Shown one piece after another: positions 63,902 through 63,935 of a stretch of DNA of 63,935 nucleotides (positions within the stretch are counted from its first letter, which is position 1; the number at the start of each line of letters is the position of its first letter). Position numbers and translations under genes: made by a program. The notes under the pieces are model-generated. The model was not told the origin of the DNA. It searched no databases and saw only the letters and a list, made by a program, of their open reading frames with translations. The stretch lies in NCBI GenBank assembly GCA_024227565.1, contig JAAEUE010000265.1, positions 1 through 63,935 of the forward strand. The letters run 5' to 3'. The DNA comes from Alphaproteobacteria bacterium (GTDB lineage Bacteria > Pseudomonadota > Alphaproteobacteria > Rhizobiales > CAJQND01).

Positions 63902-63935
63902 ATGCCTGAAGCCCTTGCCTCGATGATCGACCCCG
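63902..63935 (+). CDS. Possible start of a gene running off the window
   Basis: An ATG at 63902 begins MPEALASMIDP and stays open to the window end. A GGAA lies about 11 bases upstream, a weak ribosome site. The divergent position relative to the creatininase gene makes a gene start plausible. Too short to identify. Confidence 0.25.
   Translation, partial: MPEALASMIDP

Overview
This window looks like chromosomal DNA of an alphaproteobacterium, most likely a marine or osmolyte-using member of the Hyphomicrobiales (Rhizobiales). The signs are the alphaproteobacterial block bamE / ubiquinol-cytochrome c chaperone / DUF177 / plsX / fabH / ihfA / MerR, a CckA hybrid kinase, an alphaproteobacterial DksA lacking most zinc cysteines, high GC, and intergenic repeats of the two-hairpin type known from Rhizobiales. 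No rRNA, tRNA or CRISPR array was seen.

Layout. 0-13 kb: GC-rich repeat; a stachydrine/N-methylproline demethylase-like flavoenzyme; a secreted unknown; an intradiol dioxygenase-like protein; a queuosine-precursor transporter; diaminopropionate ammonia-lyase with a divergent Lrp-type regulator; a lytic transglycosylase; a beta-solenoid-like membrane protein; a CoxE-type VWA protein; an enolase-superfamily enzyme. 13-17.5 kb: a more AT-rich, gene-poor stretch with a DppB-type permease fused to a serine hydrolase, two tiny membrane proteins and a 271-bp MITE-like element. 17.7-26 kb: Rieske oxygenase, DAO-type oxidoreductase, DMSP-lyase-like cupin, a frameshifted sthA, a YihU-like dehydrogenase, a GST. 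26-33 kb: proton pyrophosphatase, PhzF protein with a decayed LysE gene and a LysR regulator, small secreted proteins, an SDR. 33.5-46 kb: envelope and lipid housekeeping genes, YcjX/YcjF, SixA-like phosphatase, MoxR ATPase, DksA. 46.9-58.8 kb: a DeoR regulator divergent from an operon of a betaine-type ABC transporter (binding protein, ATPase, double-length permease), a choline-kinase-like protein, two tandem FAD-GcvT demethylating dehydrogenases and a second kinase-like protein. 59-64 kb: L,D-transpeptidase, FliO-like protein, CckA, creatininase-family amidohydrolase.

Theme. Much of the accessory content fits uptake and demethylation of methylated osmolytes: StcD-like and Rieske demethylases, a DMSP-lyase-like cupin, betaine uptake, and dimethylglycine/sarcosine-dehydrogenase-like enzymes. 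The best candidate for an undescribed system is the 46.9-58.8 kb locus. There two kinases bracket two covalent-flavin, folate-linked dehydrogenases under a DeoR-type regulator, a family that usually senses phosphorylated metabolites. I infer a route in which a methylated amine is imported, phosphorylated and demethylated. The second candidate is the permease-serine hydrolase fusion at 13.5-16.3 kb.

Mobile repeats. Four small elements (three about 107-bp two-hairpin repeats, one truncated, and one 271-bp MITE) sit on CTAG or near-CTAG sites. Three lie at TAG stop codons, which such insertions would preserve. One splits the loop of a transcription terminator. A separate 46-bp hairpin-plus-T-run is conserved downstream of two unrelated genes. 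All functional calls come from reading the sequence; no database search was run.
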